A DNA stretch of 64,000 nt, from positions 186,001-250,000 of the forward strand of contig NZ_WPHG01000003.1 of assembly GCF_009742725.1 (NCBI RefSeq), in the 5' to 3' direction. Of this stretch, positions 24,245 to 31,708 are shown piece by piece (positions within the stretch are counted from its first letter, which is position 1; each line of letters starts with the position of its first letter). Both the position numbers and the translations under genes were made by a program. The notes under the pieces are model-generated. The model ran no database searches and was not told the DNA's origin. It saw only the letters and a list, made by a program, of their open reading frames with translations. This DNA is from Nitratireductor arenosus. GTDB lineage: Bacteria > Pseudomonadota > Alphaproteobacteria > Rhizobiales > Rhizobiaceae.

Positions 24245-26530
24245 ATGGGGAAAATTGCAGGCAGCCGGACCATCGCGCTTCTGGCCGTGTCGTGGCTGGT
24301 TCTGCTTCTGGCCGACCTTGCCGCGCTAGTCGGCATCGCGCGGCTCGATTTCGATGACGGTCTGAAGGACGCGTTCGTCTCCGACAGCGCCTGGTACGCC
24401 GACTACAACCGCTTCGCCGATCGTTTCACCCAGACCGACGGCGACATCGTGGTTCTGTTCGAAAGTGCGGATTTCGCGCGCCCGCGGGCGCTGACCGGTC
24501 TGTCGGATTTCGTGCTCGAGGCGGGTTTCGTCGACGGTGTCGCCTCCACCATCTCGATCCTCACCTTGCGCGGTCCTCCCGGCCCGGACGGCGCGGCAGA
24601 TCCGCTGGTGCCGGCCAACCTGCCGGATCCCGACACGCTTGCCCGCCTGCTGGACGACATCGCCGCCGGCGCACCGGGCGCGGCGGCGCTTTTGTCGCCG
24701 GACCGGCGGCTGGCCGCCGTGCTCGTCAGCCTTGCCGACGGCGGCCGCAGCCTTCAAGGCGCCCGCACCGTAATTGTCGAGTTGCAAAACCTCGCGGCCG
24801 AGGTCGCGCGCGACGGCGAACTCGGCTTCTCCGTGACGGGCATCACGCCTTTGCGCGCGGCCGTCGTGGACGGACTCTACCGCGATATCGTCGTTCTGAC
24901 CGGCATCGGGATCGTTGCCGGCTTCCTCGTCTGTCTGGTGGCGCTTCGATCCTTGCCGCTGGCGCTTCTGACCACCATGCCCTCCGCGACCGCGATGATC
25001 TGGACGCTCGGCGTCTTCGGTGCGTTCGGTTTCCGGATCAATATCGTTACGGTCGCCCTACCGGTGCTGATCCTCGTGCTGTCCTTCACCGATAGCCTGC
25101 ACCTGACCTTTGAAGTCGGCCGCAGGCTTCATGCCGGCCGGCCGCCTCATGCCGCGCTCGCGGATGCGGTGCGCCGCGTCGGGCCTGCCTGCGCGCTCGC
25201 CTCGATCACCACGGCGATCGCCTTCGCCGGGCTGACCTTTTCCGGCTCGCTCATCATCCGCGACCTTGGCTTTGCCGGTGTCATCGCCGGCATGGCCTCC
25301 CTGTTGGCGGTGCTTTTCGCGCATCCGCTGTTGTTTGCCACCGCCGGTCGGTTTGCCGATCTTGCCGGACTTTTCGCAGGCAATCGCGGCACGCCGCCGG
25401 CCCTGTTCGACTGGCAGGCCCTGCCGCGACTGGCGCTCGCCCGTCCGCTGCCGGTCGCCGCCGGCGGGCTCGTTCTGCTTGCTGCCGCGATCGCGGTCTA
25501 TCCGACCATCGAGCCTGTCCATTCACTGCGCGAGAACGTGGCCGCCGGCAATCCCGTCATCGTCGCGCTCGACCGCGCCGATGTCGGGCTCGCGCCGGTC
25601 AACGCGGTCGACATTCCCGTGCACCTTGCCGCCGGCACGCAGGGCGGCCTCGACGCGGATGCTCTAGCGCGCGTCGAAAAGGCGCACGGCGCCGTCGAAC
25701 GAGCCGTCGCGGACGGAATGGTTTTGTCGCTGGCCTCGCTCGCCCGCCAGATCGGCGACGTGCCGGCAGCCGATAAGGCGGTCCGGCTGCGGGCGCTTCT
25801 CGCCCGCATGGACCACAATCAGCGCGCCCGCTTCGTGTCGGGGGACGGCGAATGGGCGCTGGTGCGGCTCCACACGGCCGACAATGGCGGGCGCGCCACC
25901 CGCGATCTGACCGCCAGACTCGAAGGCGCGCTGGCGCGGGCCGATCTGCGCATCGGCACGGAAATCGCCCGCCCGACCGGCTTCCTTGCCATGTCGGCCT
26001 TCGTCAGCGCCGAGATGATCACCGATCTGAACTACTGTTTCCTGATCGCCGTCGGCGCGTCGGGGCTGTTGACCGTGCTGTGGTTCAGGAACTGGCGCTA
26101 CGGACTGATAGCACTGGTCCCCAATCTGTTGCCGATCGCGCTGGTCGGCGCCTGGCTCGCGCTCACAGGCCGAGGGCTGCAGTTTGCCTCCGGCGTCGCG
26201 CTCACCGTCGCTTTCGGCATCGCGGTTGACGACACCGTCCACGTTTTGAATCGGCTTCGGTTGAACGCGCCGGCCGGCGCCCCGTTCGACCCCGATGCCA
26301 TCCGCCGGTCGATGGAGGAGGCGACGCCGATCCTCGTCGTCACCACGGCGGTGCTGTCTTTCGGCCTGATCGGCACCTTCCTGTCGACCGTGCCGACCGC
26401 AGCTTACTTCGGCGCACTGTCGATCGTTGTGCTGGTGCTGGCCGTCATCGCCGACCTCGTCGTCCTGCCGGCCTGTCTCGCGCTGTTTCATCCGCGCCGG
26501 CTGGCAATGGGCGAGGGTCGGCCGGCATGA
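24245..26530 (+). CDS. RND/MMPL-superfamily transporter
   Basis: A 761-residue inner-membrane transporter with two RND halves. Each half has a leading helix, a large periplasmic domain and a block of helices. Charged membrane motifs are LPVLILVLSFTDSLHLTF (first half) and VALTVAFGIAVDDTVHVLNR (second half), as in the COG1033/HpnN-type lipid transporters. At about 760 residues it is smaller than AcrB-type pumps. It begins a translationally coupled operon with a secreted protein, a carotenoid-synthesis enzyme and a START-like protein, so a lipid or carotenoid cargo is inferred. It overlaps the next gene by ATGA. Confidence 0.88.
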   Translation: MGKIAGSRTIALLAVSWLVLLLADLAALVGIARLDFDDGLKDAFVSDSAWYADYNRFADRFTQTDGDIVVLFESADFARPRALTGLSDFVLEAGFVDGVASTISILTLRGPPGPDGAADPLVPANLPDPDTLARLLDDIAAGAPGAAALLSPDRRLAAVLVSLADGGRSLQGARTVIVELQNLAAEVARDGELGFSVTGITPLRAAVVDGLYRDIVVLTGIGIVAGFLVCLVALRSLPLALLTTMPSATAMIWTLGVFGAFGFRINIVTVALPVLILVLSFTDSLHLTFEVGRRLHAGRPPHAALADAVRRVGPACALASITTAIAFAGLTFSGSLIIRDLGFAGVIAGMASLLAVLFAHPLLFATAGRFADLAGLFAGNRGTPPALFDWQALPRLALARPLPVAAGGLVLLAAAIAVYPTIEPVHSLRENVAAGNPVIVALDRADVGLAPVNAVDIPVHLAAGTQGGLDADALARVEKAHGAVERAVADGMVLSLASLARQIGDVPAADKAVRLRALLARMDHNQRARFVSGDGEWALVRLHTADNGGRATRDLTARLEGALARADLRIGTEIARPTGFLAMSAFVSAEMITDLNYCFLIAVGASGLLTVLWFRNWRYGLIALVPNLLPIALVGAWLALTGRGLQFASGVALTVAFGIAVDDTVHVLNRLRLNAPAGAPFDPDAIRRSMEEATPILVVTTAVLSFGLIGTFLSTVPTAAYFGALSIVVLVLAVIADLVVLPACLALFHPRRLAMGEGRPA

Positions 26531-27045
26531 GGGGGCTTTGCCTGGTCGCCGGCGCGGTCGCCCTGTTCTTACCGGCGGCGGCGGTCGCGTCGCCGCTCGA
26601 CACATTGATCGGCGTCTGGCGCGGCAAGGGTATGGTCCGCGAGCGCCCCGGCGCGGCCCTGGAGCGCGCGGCCTGCAGGCTGACGGCCCGTTCGCTCGAT
26701 GCCATGCGGATTTCGGTAACCGGCCGCTGCGGCACGGCTGGCGGCACGGCACGGTTTTCGGTTGCGCTTCGGAAACGGGCGGGTGGGCGCATCGATGCCG
26801 TCGTCTCCTCGCCGTCCCTGCCCGGCGACATCAACTATGCCGGCACCGTGTCCGGCAGTCGCCTCATCCTTGGTGCGACCGCGCCGCTGGACATTGACGG
26901 CGTGCATTACGCCTCGCGCGTTGTCTTCGCGTTCGCCGACACCGATCGCTTCGTCATGGTCGAAACCGCAACACGCGCGGCCGACGGCGAAAAGCAGATA
27001 TTCTTCGACATGAGCTACAGGCGCGAGGGAGAGGCCCGACCGTGA
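26527..27045 (+). CDS. Secreted protein of unknown function in the carotenoid operon
   Basis: A 172-residue protein with a clear signal peptide (MRGLCLVAGAVALFLPAAAV, cleavage after A-S-A-like residues near 20-22). The mature part is beta-rich, beginning LDTLIGVWRGKGMVRE and ending in a short basic tail, and looks like a small lipocalin-like barrel (DUF1579-type shape). Two cysteines, in AACRLTARS and TGRCGTAGG, could pair. It is locked between the transporter (ATGA) and the carotenoid enzyme (GTGA), so it may bind the operon's lipid in the periplasm. That role is an inference. Confidence 0.7.
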   Translation: MRGLCLVAGAVALFLPAAAVASPLDTLIGVWRGKGMVRERPGAALERAACRLTARSLDAMRISVTGRCGTAGGTARFSVALRKRAGGRIDAVVSSPSLPGDINYAGTVSGSRLILGATAPLDIDGVHYASRVVFAFADTDRFVMVETATRAADGEKQIFFDMSYRREGEARP

Positions 27046-27956
27046 AAACCGTCGCGACCCCGACGATATGTCTGGCGCTGGCCTTCGCCGCCTGGGCGGG
27101 CAACGCGCTTTATGCCGCCGGCGAGCCAGGCGGAGAGCTGAAATACTGGTCTCCCGCCCTGGTGGCCGGCGCTATGATCGCCTTTTTCGTGATCCATGGC
27201 CGCCAACTCTATTCCGGCAGGCAGTTGCTCGCGTTCGCGGTGACGGTCTTCCTCGTCGGCTGGTTCTTCGAGACCGTCAGTGTGCTGACCGGTTTTCCCT
27301 TCGGCAATTACCACTACACCGAGTTGATGGCGCCGTTTCTGGGCCATGTGCCGGTCTCCGTCATGCCGGCCTATTGCGTGATGGGGTATGTCTCGTTTTC
27401 GATGGCCCGTATCCTGTTGAACCGCATCGGCGGGAGGCCCGACGCGATGCTTCGCTTCGGCGTGCCGGTTGTGGCCTCGCTGCTGATGGTGGCGTGGGAC
27501 CTGTCGATGGACCCCTTGCGCGCCACGATCGAACAGCGATGGGTCTGGCTCGATGGCGGTCCGCATTTCGGTGTGCCGGTGGAAAATTACTTCGGCTGGG
27601 CCTTCGTCACCTGGATCATGTTCCAGGCTTTCACGCTCTTTCTGGGCCGCGGCGCGGCAAACAGGCTTGTCCCGCCTTCGGCCGAAACGGTGCGTTACTG
27701 GCTGTCGGTGCCGGTCATCTATCTCGCCTTCGCGGTCGAATATGTCCTCAACCCCGTCTTCGGCGCGACGGGCGCGCGCGCGGTAGCCGTCAACGGCCTG
27801 GAGATACCGGTAGCCGAGATCGAGGCGGAGATCGCGTTTCTGACCGCCACGACCATGATCCCCCTCGCTTTCCTCGCAATCGCCAGGTTGCGGCGCGCGT
27901 TGGTCCGATCGCGCGCCGGCTTTGGCGACGATGCCGTCTTCAGGCGCAAGGGTTAG
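27042..27956 (+). CDS. Carotenoid biosynthesis protein (CruF-like hydratase family)
   Basis: A 304-residue membrane protein of the carotenoid-synthesis family that includes CruF (1',2'-hydratase) and archaeal bisanhydrobacterioruberin hydratase. Conserved stretches include VGWFFETVSVLTGFPFGNYHYTE, VPAYCVMGYVSFSMAR-like helices, LMVAWDLSMDPLRA and the GVPVENYFGWAFVTW motif. About seven to eight helices are predicted. The GTG start overlaps the previous stop. No phytoene synthase, desaturase or cyclase genes lie in the window, so the precursor must be made elsewhere or the activity differs. Confidence 0.82.
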   Translation: MKTVATPTICLALAFAAWAGNALYAAGEPGGELKYWSPALVAGAMIAFFVIHGRQLYSGRQLLAFAVTVFLVGWFFETVSVLTGFPFGNYHYTELMAPFLGHVPVSVMPAYCVMGYVSFSMARILLNRIGGRPDAMLRFGVPVVASLLMVAWDLSMDPLRATIEQRWVWLDGGPHFGVPVENYFGWAFVTWIMFQAFTLFLGRGAANRLVPPSAETVRYWLSVPVIYLAFAVEYVLNPVFGATGARAVAVNGLEIPVAEIEAEIAFLTATTMIPLAFLAIARLRRALVRSRAGFGDDAVFRRKG

Positions 27957-27961
27957 GGCCT

Positions 27962-28564
27962 GTGGCATACGGACCCGAGAAACCCGATTTCGATGTGGAA
28001 ACGCATTGGCGGCTGGAGGCGCGGCCGGAGGAACTGACCGCGATCGTGCTCGATCCGGAGCTCATCCACCGCTGGTGCCCGACCGTTTTCATGGGCTCCG
28101 AACTGGTCGCACGCGGCCGCGTCGACGGTCTCGGCATGACCATCAGGCTCTACACCAAGGGTTTCCTGCCCCATTCCTTCTTCTTTGTGGCCCGCATCGC
28201 CGATCTTGTTGCGCATCGGTCGATGACGATCGCGGTCACTGGCGATTTCGACGGCACGGGCTTCCTGTCGGTCGAGCCGCGACCCGGCGGCATCTGCATG
28301 GCCAGTTTGCATTGGCGCGTGCGTGTTGCCCACCCCTATGTCGGACGCTTCGTGCGCGTCTTTCATCCCGTGCTGGTGGCCAACCATAAATGGGCGGCGC
28401 GGCGTGCCCATCGCCTCCTGCAGGAAGAGGTCTTTCGCCGCCGGCGTCTGTCCAGCGCCTTCGTGCGGGCAAAGCCGACCTTCCCGCATAATCTCGCCCT
28501 GTTCCAGGCCTGGCAGCGTCGCCGCGCCGCCCATCGCGGGTGGCGCACGCCGAAGGCGGAATGA
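27962..28564 (+). CDS. SRPBCC (START-like) domain protein
   Basis: A 200-residue protein beginning at a GTG 5 bases after the previous stop. The N-terminal FDVETHWRLEARPEELTAIVLDPELIHRWCPTVF is typical of the SRPBCC polyketide-cyclase/START fold, a pocket for a hydrophobic ligand. The C-terminal 60 residues are basic (HRLLQEEVFRRRRLSSAF). No signal peptide. As the last gene of the RND-carotenoid operon it may bind, carry or modify the lipid product. A longer reading of the same frame upstream runs across the carotenoid gene and is not real. Confidence 0.75.
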   Translation: MAYGPEKPDFDVETHWRLEARPEELTAIVLDPELIHRWCPTVFMGSELVARGRVDGLGMTIRLYTKGFLPHSFFFVARIADLVAHRSMTIAVTGDFDGTGFLSVEPRPGGICMASLHWRVRVAHPYVGRFVRVFHPVLVANHKWAARRAHRLLQEEVFRRRRLSSAFVRAKPTFPHNLALFQAWQRRRAAHRGWRTPKAE

Positions 28565-28591
28565 TCGGCGACCCGGTTGTCAGCCAGCCGG

Positions 28592-29470
28592 TCACTCGCC
28601 CGCCAGCCGGGCGAGCTTGTCGGGATTGCGCACCATATAGACGCTCTTGATCTTGCGCACCGCATCGAGGTCGAAAACCAGCGTCTGGTCGAGCCTGCCG
28701 TCGATCGTCACCAACAATCCGGGCTGACCGTTGATCGGCGCGTGCCGCACTGCGATGTGTCCCGCATGGCTTGTCTTTTGCCCGATGCCGACCAGGAAGC
28801 GGCCGACTGCATCCGCCCCCCGGATCGTCCGGAGAGCGGCAAGCACCTTGCCGCCGCCGTCGCTAACCAGTTCGGCGTCTTCGGCCAGCAGGTTTTTGAG
28901 CCGGGCCGGATCACCTTCGTCGACCGATATCCGGAAGGCCGCGACCAGCCTGTCCACCTCCTCGCGGCTTGGCTGAAAACGCTGGCGTGCTTCCGCCAGG
29001 CCGGCGCGGGCCCGCGAGGCGAGCTTGCGGCAGGCCGCCGGCGAGCGCGACAGCGTGTGGGCGACCTCCTCGAAAGGCAAATCCCACAGATCGTGCAGGA
29101 AATAGGCTGCGCGCTCGGCCGGCGAAAGCCGTTCAAGTGCCCGCATGACGGCGAAGGAGATGTCGAGCGCGGCGTTGTCCTCGGCTTCGAAGGAGGCATC
29201 GGTAACCGGTTCCGGAAGCCATTCGCCGACATAGGTCTCGCGCCTGGCGCGGGCTGATTTCATCCGGTCGAGGCAAAGCCGGGTGACGATGGTCGACAGC
29301 AGCCCCGCCGCCTGCCTGACCTCGCGCGCACCGTCGAAGCGCAGCCAGGCTTCCTGCACCACGTCCTCGGCATCCGCGACCGAGCCCAAATGCCGGTAGG
29401 CGAGCCTGAGCAAGCGCGGCTTATGTTCAAGAAACGCGCTGAGGCGCTCCGCATCCGCTTGGTCGTTCAT
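28592..29470 (-). CDS. ECF41-type RNA polymerase sigma factor with fused SnoaL-like domain
   Basis: A 292-residue sigma factor. Region 2 spans about 12-80 (YRHLGSVADAEDVVQEAWLR) and region 4 about 110-165 (LPFEEVAHTLSRSPAACRKLASRARA). A C-terminal SnoaL-like domain fills residues 170-292. All three ECF41 hallmarks are present: WLPEP (84-88), DGGGK (204-208) and NPDKL (282-286). In this group the fused domain controls sigma activity in place of an anti-sigma factor. It lies 3 bases after the CMD-family gene in an operon whose promoter matches ECF41 sites. Confidence 0.93.
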   Translation of the reverse strand: MNDQADAERLSAFLEHKPRLLRLAYRHLGSVADAEDVVQEAWLRFDGAREVRQAAGLLSTIVTRLCLDRMKSARARRETYVGEWLPEPVTDASFEAEDNAALDISFAVMRALERLSPAERAAYFLHDLWDLPFEEVAHTLSRSPAACRKLASRARAGLAEARQRFQPSREEVDRLVAAFRISVDEGDPARLKNLLAEDAELVSDGGGKVLAALRTIRGADAVGRFLVGIGQKTSHAGHIAVRHAPINGQPGLLVTIDGRLDQTLVFDLDAVRKIKSVYMVRNPDKLARLAGE

Positions 29471-29473
29471 CGC

Positions 29474-30025
29474 CTATCCCGTTGTCTTCGAACCGCGGTC
29501 TTCACCAGAGCCGGCCAGCAATCTCGTCAGCACCGGCTCGCAGGCCGCAGCCTGGCCCATACCCCGCTTGAGCAGCGGGTAGAATTGGCCCGCCATCACC
29601 GCGACCGCAAGCCCGGCCGCCGCCCGCTCCCCGAACCGGGCTCGGATCTTGGCGACGGTTTCCGGCAGATCGACGGCATTGTCGCACACCCCGTCCGCAA
29701 GTCGCACGGCAAGCGCCACCGTCGCGTCCGCCTCGCCATGTCCGAGCGCGGCGAGCACGGTGTCGCGGTCGGCGCCGTCCTCCTGCGCCATGGCCGCCGC
29801 AAGCCCCAGGCACGGCCCGCAATCGGCGCGCATCGCGCTTCTGATCTTGGCCGCATGGTAGGCCTGTTTTGGCGCACCGAAATCGTGGGTCAGGAATTGG
29901 CTCGCCAGCATCAGCTTGAAACCGGCGGCCGTGTCGGCAGTGACGATCTCGCGCATATAGCCGCTGTCGTAGTCATATTTTCGTTCGAAGCTGTCGATCA
30001 GCCGTCGCAACAGCGCCTTGATCAT
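29474..30025 (-). CDS. Carboxymuconolactone decarboxylase/AhpD-family protein
   Basis: A 183-residue all-helical protein. The motif RADCGPCLGLA (about 66-76) has the CxxC of the AhpD-like peroxidase branch, with a distal H in ALGHGEADATVALA. Proteins of this family are the commonest partners of ECF41 sigma factors and are their usual targets. Its ATG overlaps the upstream membrane gene by 4 bases, and the sigma gene follows after 3 bases. A thiol-dependent peroxidase or redox role is likely but unproven. Confidence 0.85.
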   Translation of the reverse strand: MIKALLRRLIDSFERKYDYDSGYMREIVTADTAAGFKLMLASQFLTHDFGAPKQAYHAAKIRSAMRADCGPCLGLAAAMAQEDGADRDTVLAALGHGEADATVALAVRLADGVCDNAVDLPETVAKIRARFGERAAAGLAVAVMAGQFYPLLKRGMGQAAACEPVLTRLLAGSGEDRGSKTTG

Positions 30026-30414
30026 GTCCGCGCCTCCCGCAGCCGATTTTTGCGCGCCAAAAGCGCGATCGCCAGCGGGGCCAAGCCTGGCACGACGATG
30101 GTCGCGATGTCGCGCGCGCCGGCGAATGGCGCGATACCGTGCAACATCATTTCGGCGAGGTGCAGCATCGCATGGCCGCCGAGGAAGACGGCCCCGGGCC
30201 AGATCGCCGCGGCCGCGCCGCCATTGCGCGCCGCCAGTGCCAGCGACAATGCCGCTGCCAGGAAGCCGAAGCCGATATCACGCACAAAATGGGTGTTCAG
30301 CGGGCCGGTATGGGTGACGTCCGGTACGCTCTGGTACCAGAGGTCCGGGAAGGCGAGCATGAACAGCCCGTTGGCCGCCTGATAGATCGCGACAAGAAAA
30401 AGAATGTTACGCAT
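30022..30414 (-). CDS. Small four-helix membrane protein in the ECF41 operon
   Basis: A 130-residue protein with four hydrophobic segments (NILFLVAIYQAANGLFMLAF, DIGFGFLAAALSLALAA, AIWPGAVFLGGHAMLHLAEM and TIVVPGLAPLAIALLA) and a basic C-terminus. Two His-rich turns (GGHAMLHLAE) might bind a metal or cofactor. No function is assigned. An AGGAGG site precedes the ATG, and the ECF41-like promoter lies just upstream, making this the first gene of the operon. Confidence 0.8.
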   Translation of the reverse strand: MRNILFLVAIYQAANGLFMLAFPDLWYQSVPDVTHTGPLNTHFVRDIGFGFLAAALSLALAARNGGAAAAIWPGAVFLGGHAMLHLAEMMLHGIAPFAGARDIATIVVPGLAPLAIALLARKNRLREART

Positions 30415-30436
30415 GATTGCACCTCCTGCCGGACAA

Positions 30437-30463
30437 GACGAGCCGGCGGGGTGGTGTGTGACG
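30437..30463 (-). promoter_or_regulatory. ECF41-type promoter
   Basis: On the minus strand CGTCACA (30463-30457) and CGTC (30440-30437) are separated by exactly 16 bases, matching the known ECF41 pattern TGTCACA-N16-CGTC at 10 of 11 fixed positions. It lies directly upstream of the operon that encodes an ECF41 sigma factor, implying autoregulation. Confidence 0.75.
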
Positions 30464-30568
30464 CGCGGTGAGGAAAATATCGGCGCTTGGCACCCCGACC
30501 GCCCGCAAAATCAGAAATATTGGCGTGGCTTCATCACCGGCACCTCGAGGCGAGCCGGCGGGGTGGTG
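30439..30568. repeat. Exact 18-bp direct repeat pair
   Basis: CGAGCCGGCGGGGTGGTG occurs at 30439-30456 (the spacer of the ECF41-type promoter) and again at 30551-30568 (inside the adjacent hypothetical gene). The second copy lacks the promoter elements. Confidence 0.6.
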
Positions 30569-30822
30569 GCCTCCTTGCGGCGCTGCAGATTGAAACGCTG
30601 TCGCTTTCTTTCGAACGCGCGCCGTCTCCGCTCGGCTTCCAGAACCTCGCTTTCGGTGTGGCGGCCTTCCTGTTCGAGGCGCTGCCGCTCGGCCCTGATC
30701 TGCGCGTCGCCGTCGATGGCGAGCGCGGATTCCATGCCGCCGCACGCCACGCCCGCCGCGACCAGCGCCGCCGCGAGCACTCTCGGAATCCCTGGTATCG
30801 GCGTCCGCTTGTCGGAGATCAT
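30511..30822 (-). CDS. Hypothetical secreted or lipid-anchored protein with coiled-coil
   Basis: A possible 103-residue protein. A hydrophobic N-terminus (IPRVLAAALVAAGVACGGM) could be a signal peptide, perhaps with a lipobox at VAC. A charged helix follows (RAERQRLEQEGRHTESEV and RRRRAFERKRQRFNL), then a Pro-rich end. There is no strong ribosome site and no family is recognised. Supported mainly by the coherent signal peptide plus coiled-coil layout on the same strand as the ECF41 operon, so it remains tentative. Confidence 0.45.
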   Translation of the reverse strand: MISDKRTPIPGIPRVLAAALVAAGVACGGMESALAIDGDAQIRAERQRLEQEGRHTESEVLEAERRRRAFERKRQRFNLQRRKEATTPPARLEVPVMKPRQYF

Positions 30823-31136
30823 GTCGTCAATATAGGTCGCTCGTCAGCCGCCGCCAGCCGATGCCGCCGGCCGCACGGGATCACAGTCGGCCGCCGTCTG
30901 CGATCCGCCACGAAGAAAATTGGGGTGATCGCCTGATGTCGCCGCAGTCCCGTCTCGACTAGCTTCCCTAGCGTCAAGAGCGGGTCGCCGGGACCCGCCA
31001 GCGTTACCCGCTCAGGCGCCTCGCGGCCGGCGGAGACCGCGCAACAGTTCCGGCGCCGCGCCACCCGCGCGGCAGCCGCACAGGGGTAGGGACGAAGACC
31101 GCGAAAATCGAAACCGCATTCGAAAGGAAAGACGCT
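30823..31136. other. Intergenic stretch upstream of the secreted protein at 31137
   Basis: No credible gene. A 7-bp hairpin, GCGGGTC (30980-30986) with GACCCGC (30992-30998), is the only structure noticed. Promoters for both flanking genes presumably lie here. Confidence 0.45.
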
Positions 31137-31547
31137 ATGTCACCTATCAGCAGAAAATTCGCCGCTGCCATGGTCGCCCTCGCCGCCGCGCTTGCCGGCG
31201 CCGCTCTGACAGCCGGTCCCGCCATGGCCGCCGAGGGCTGCAAGAAGGTCTACCTCAAAGTCGTCAACCAGACGGGGGCCCGGATCAAGGTCATCGACCT
31301 CGACTACTGGGATCCGAGCTCCAATCGATGGCGTTCCGAGCCAACCAAGAACGAGGTCATTCCCAACGGCCAAGTCTGGCAGGAGACGCGGAGGCTGGAA
31401 CGGGTCAATGCCGAGCGTACCCGCCTGCGTGTGGAATACCGGCTGCCCAAGTCGAAGGGCTTTGGCAAGTGGGGCAAGAAGAAGAAGGGCTATTCCGGTT
31501 ATGCGACCTGCACGCATGGCAAAGCCTATCAGGTGGTTCTGCGCTAG
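31137..31547 (+). CDS. Small basic secreted protein of unknown function
   Basis: A 136-residue protein with a signal peptide ending AGPAMAAEG (cleavage near residue 31-32). The mature part starts with VYLKVVNQTGARIKVIDLDYWD, which looks like a beta-sandwich strand pair, and has a lysine/glycine-rich stretch (KSKGFGKWGKKKKGYSG) near the end with two cysteines overall (GCKK and ATCTH). A GAAAGGAAAG site precedes the ATG. No family recognised; periplasmic or extracellular location is inferred. Confidence 0.75.
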   Translation: MSPISRKFAAAMVALAAALAGAALTAGPAMAAEGCKKVYLKVVNQTGARIKVIDLDYWDPSSNRWRSEPTKNEVIPNGQVWQETRRLERVNAERTRLRVEYRLPKSKGFGKWGKKKKGYSGYATCTHGKAYQVVLR

Positions 31548-31656
31548 CTGCGCAAACACCCAACACCGCCTGCCTGTCGGCTGGTCGATCATGAAGGGAC
31601 GGAGGGCATCGCGCCGGCCTGATTGCCGCGCGCGATGCCTTGCCGCCGAAAACAGA

Positions 31657-31680
31657 AAAGCGGGCCGGCCGGCCCGCTTT
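31657..31680. terminator. Bidirectional intrinsic terminator
   Basis: AAAGCGGGCC, a GGCC loop and GGCCCGCTTT form a perfect 10-bp-stem palindrome between the convergent gene ends at 31547 and 31709, with short A and T runs on its two sides. Confidence 0.8.
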
Positions 31681-31708
31681 CCTTGGCTATCGGTTTGTGG
31701 CCGAGCGC

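Noticed and set aside
27068-27961. A long plus-strand reading joined in frame to the START-like gene
   Set aside because: It runs across the carotenoid gene in another frame and encodes Arg-rich peptide without similarity. The real start is the GTG at 27962.
28595-28615. A hairpin at the end of the ECF41 gene
   Set aside because: CTCGCCCG and CGGGCGAG-like arms overlap the last codons of the gene and have no T tract; not enough to call a terminator.
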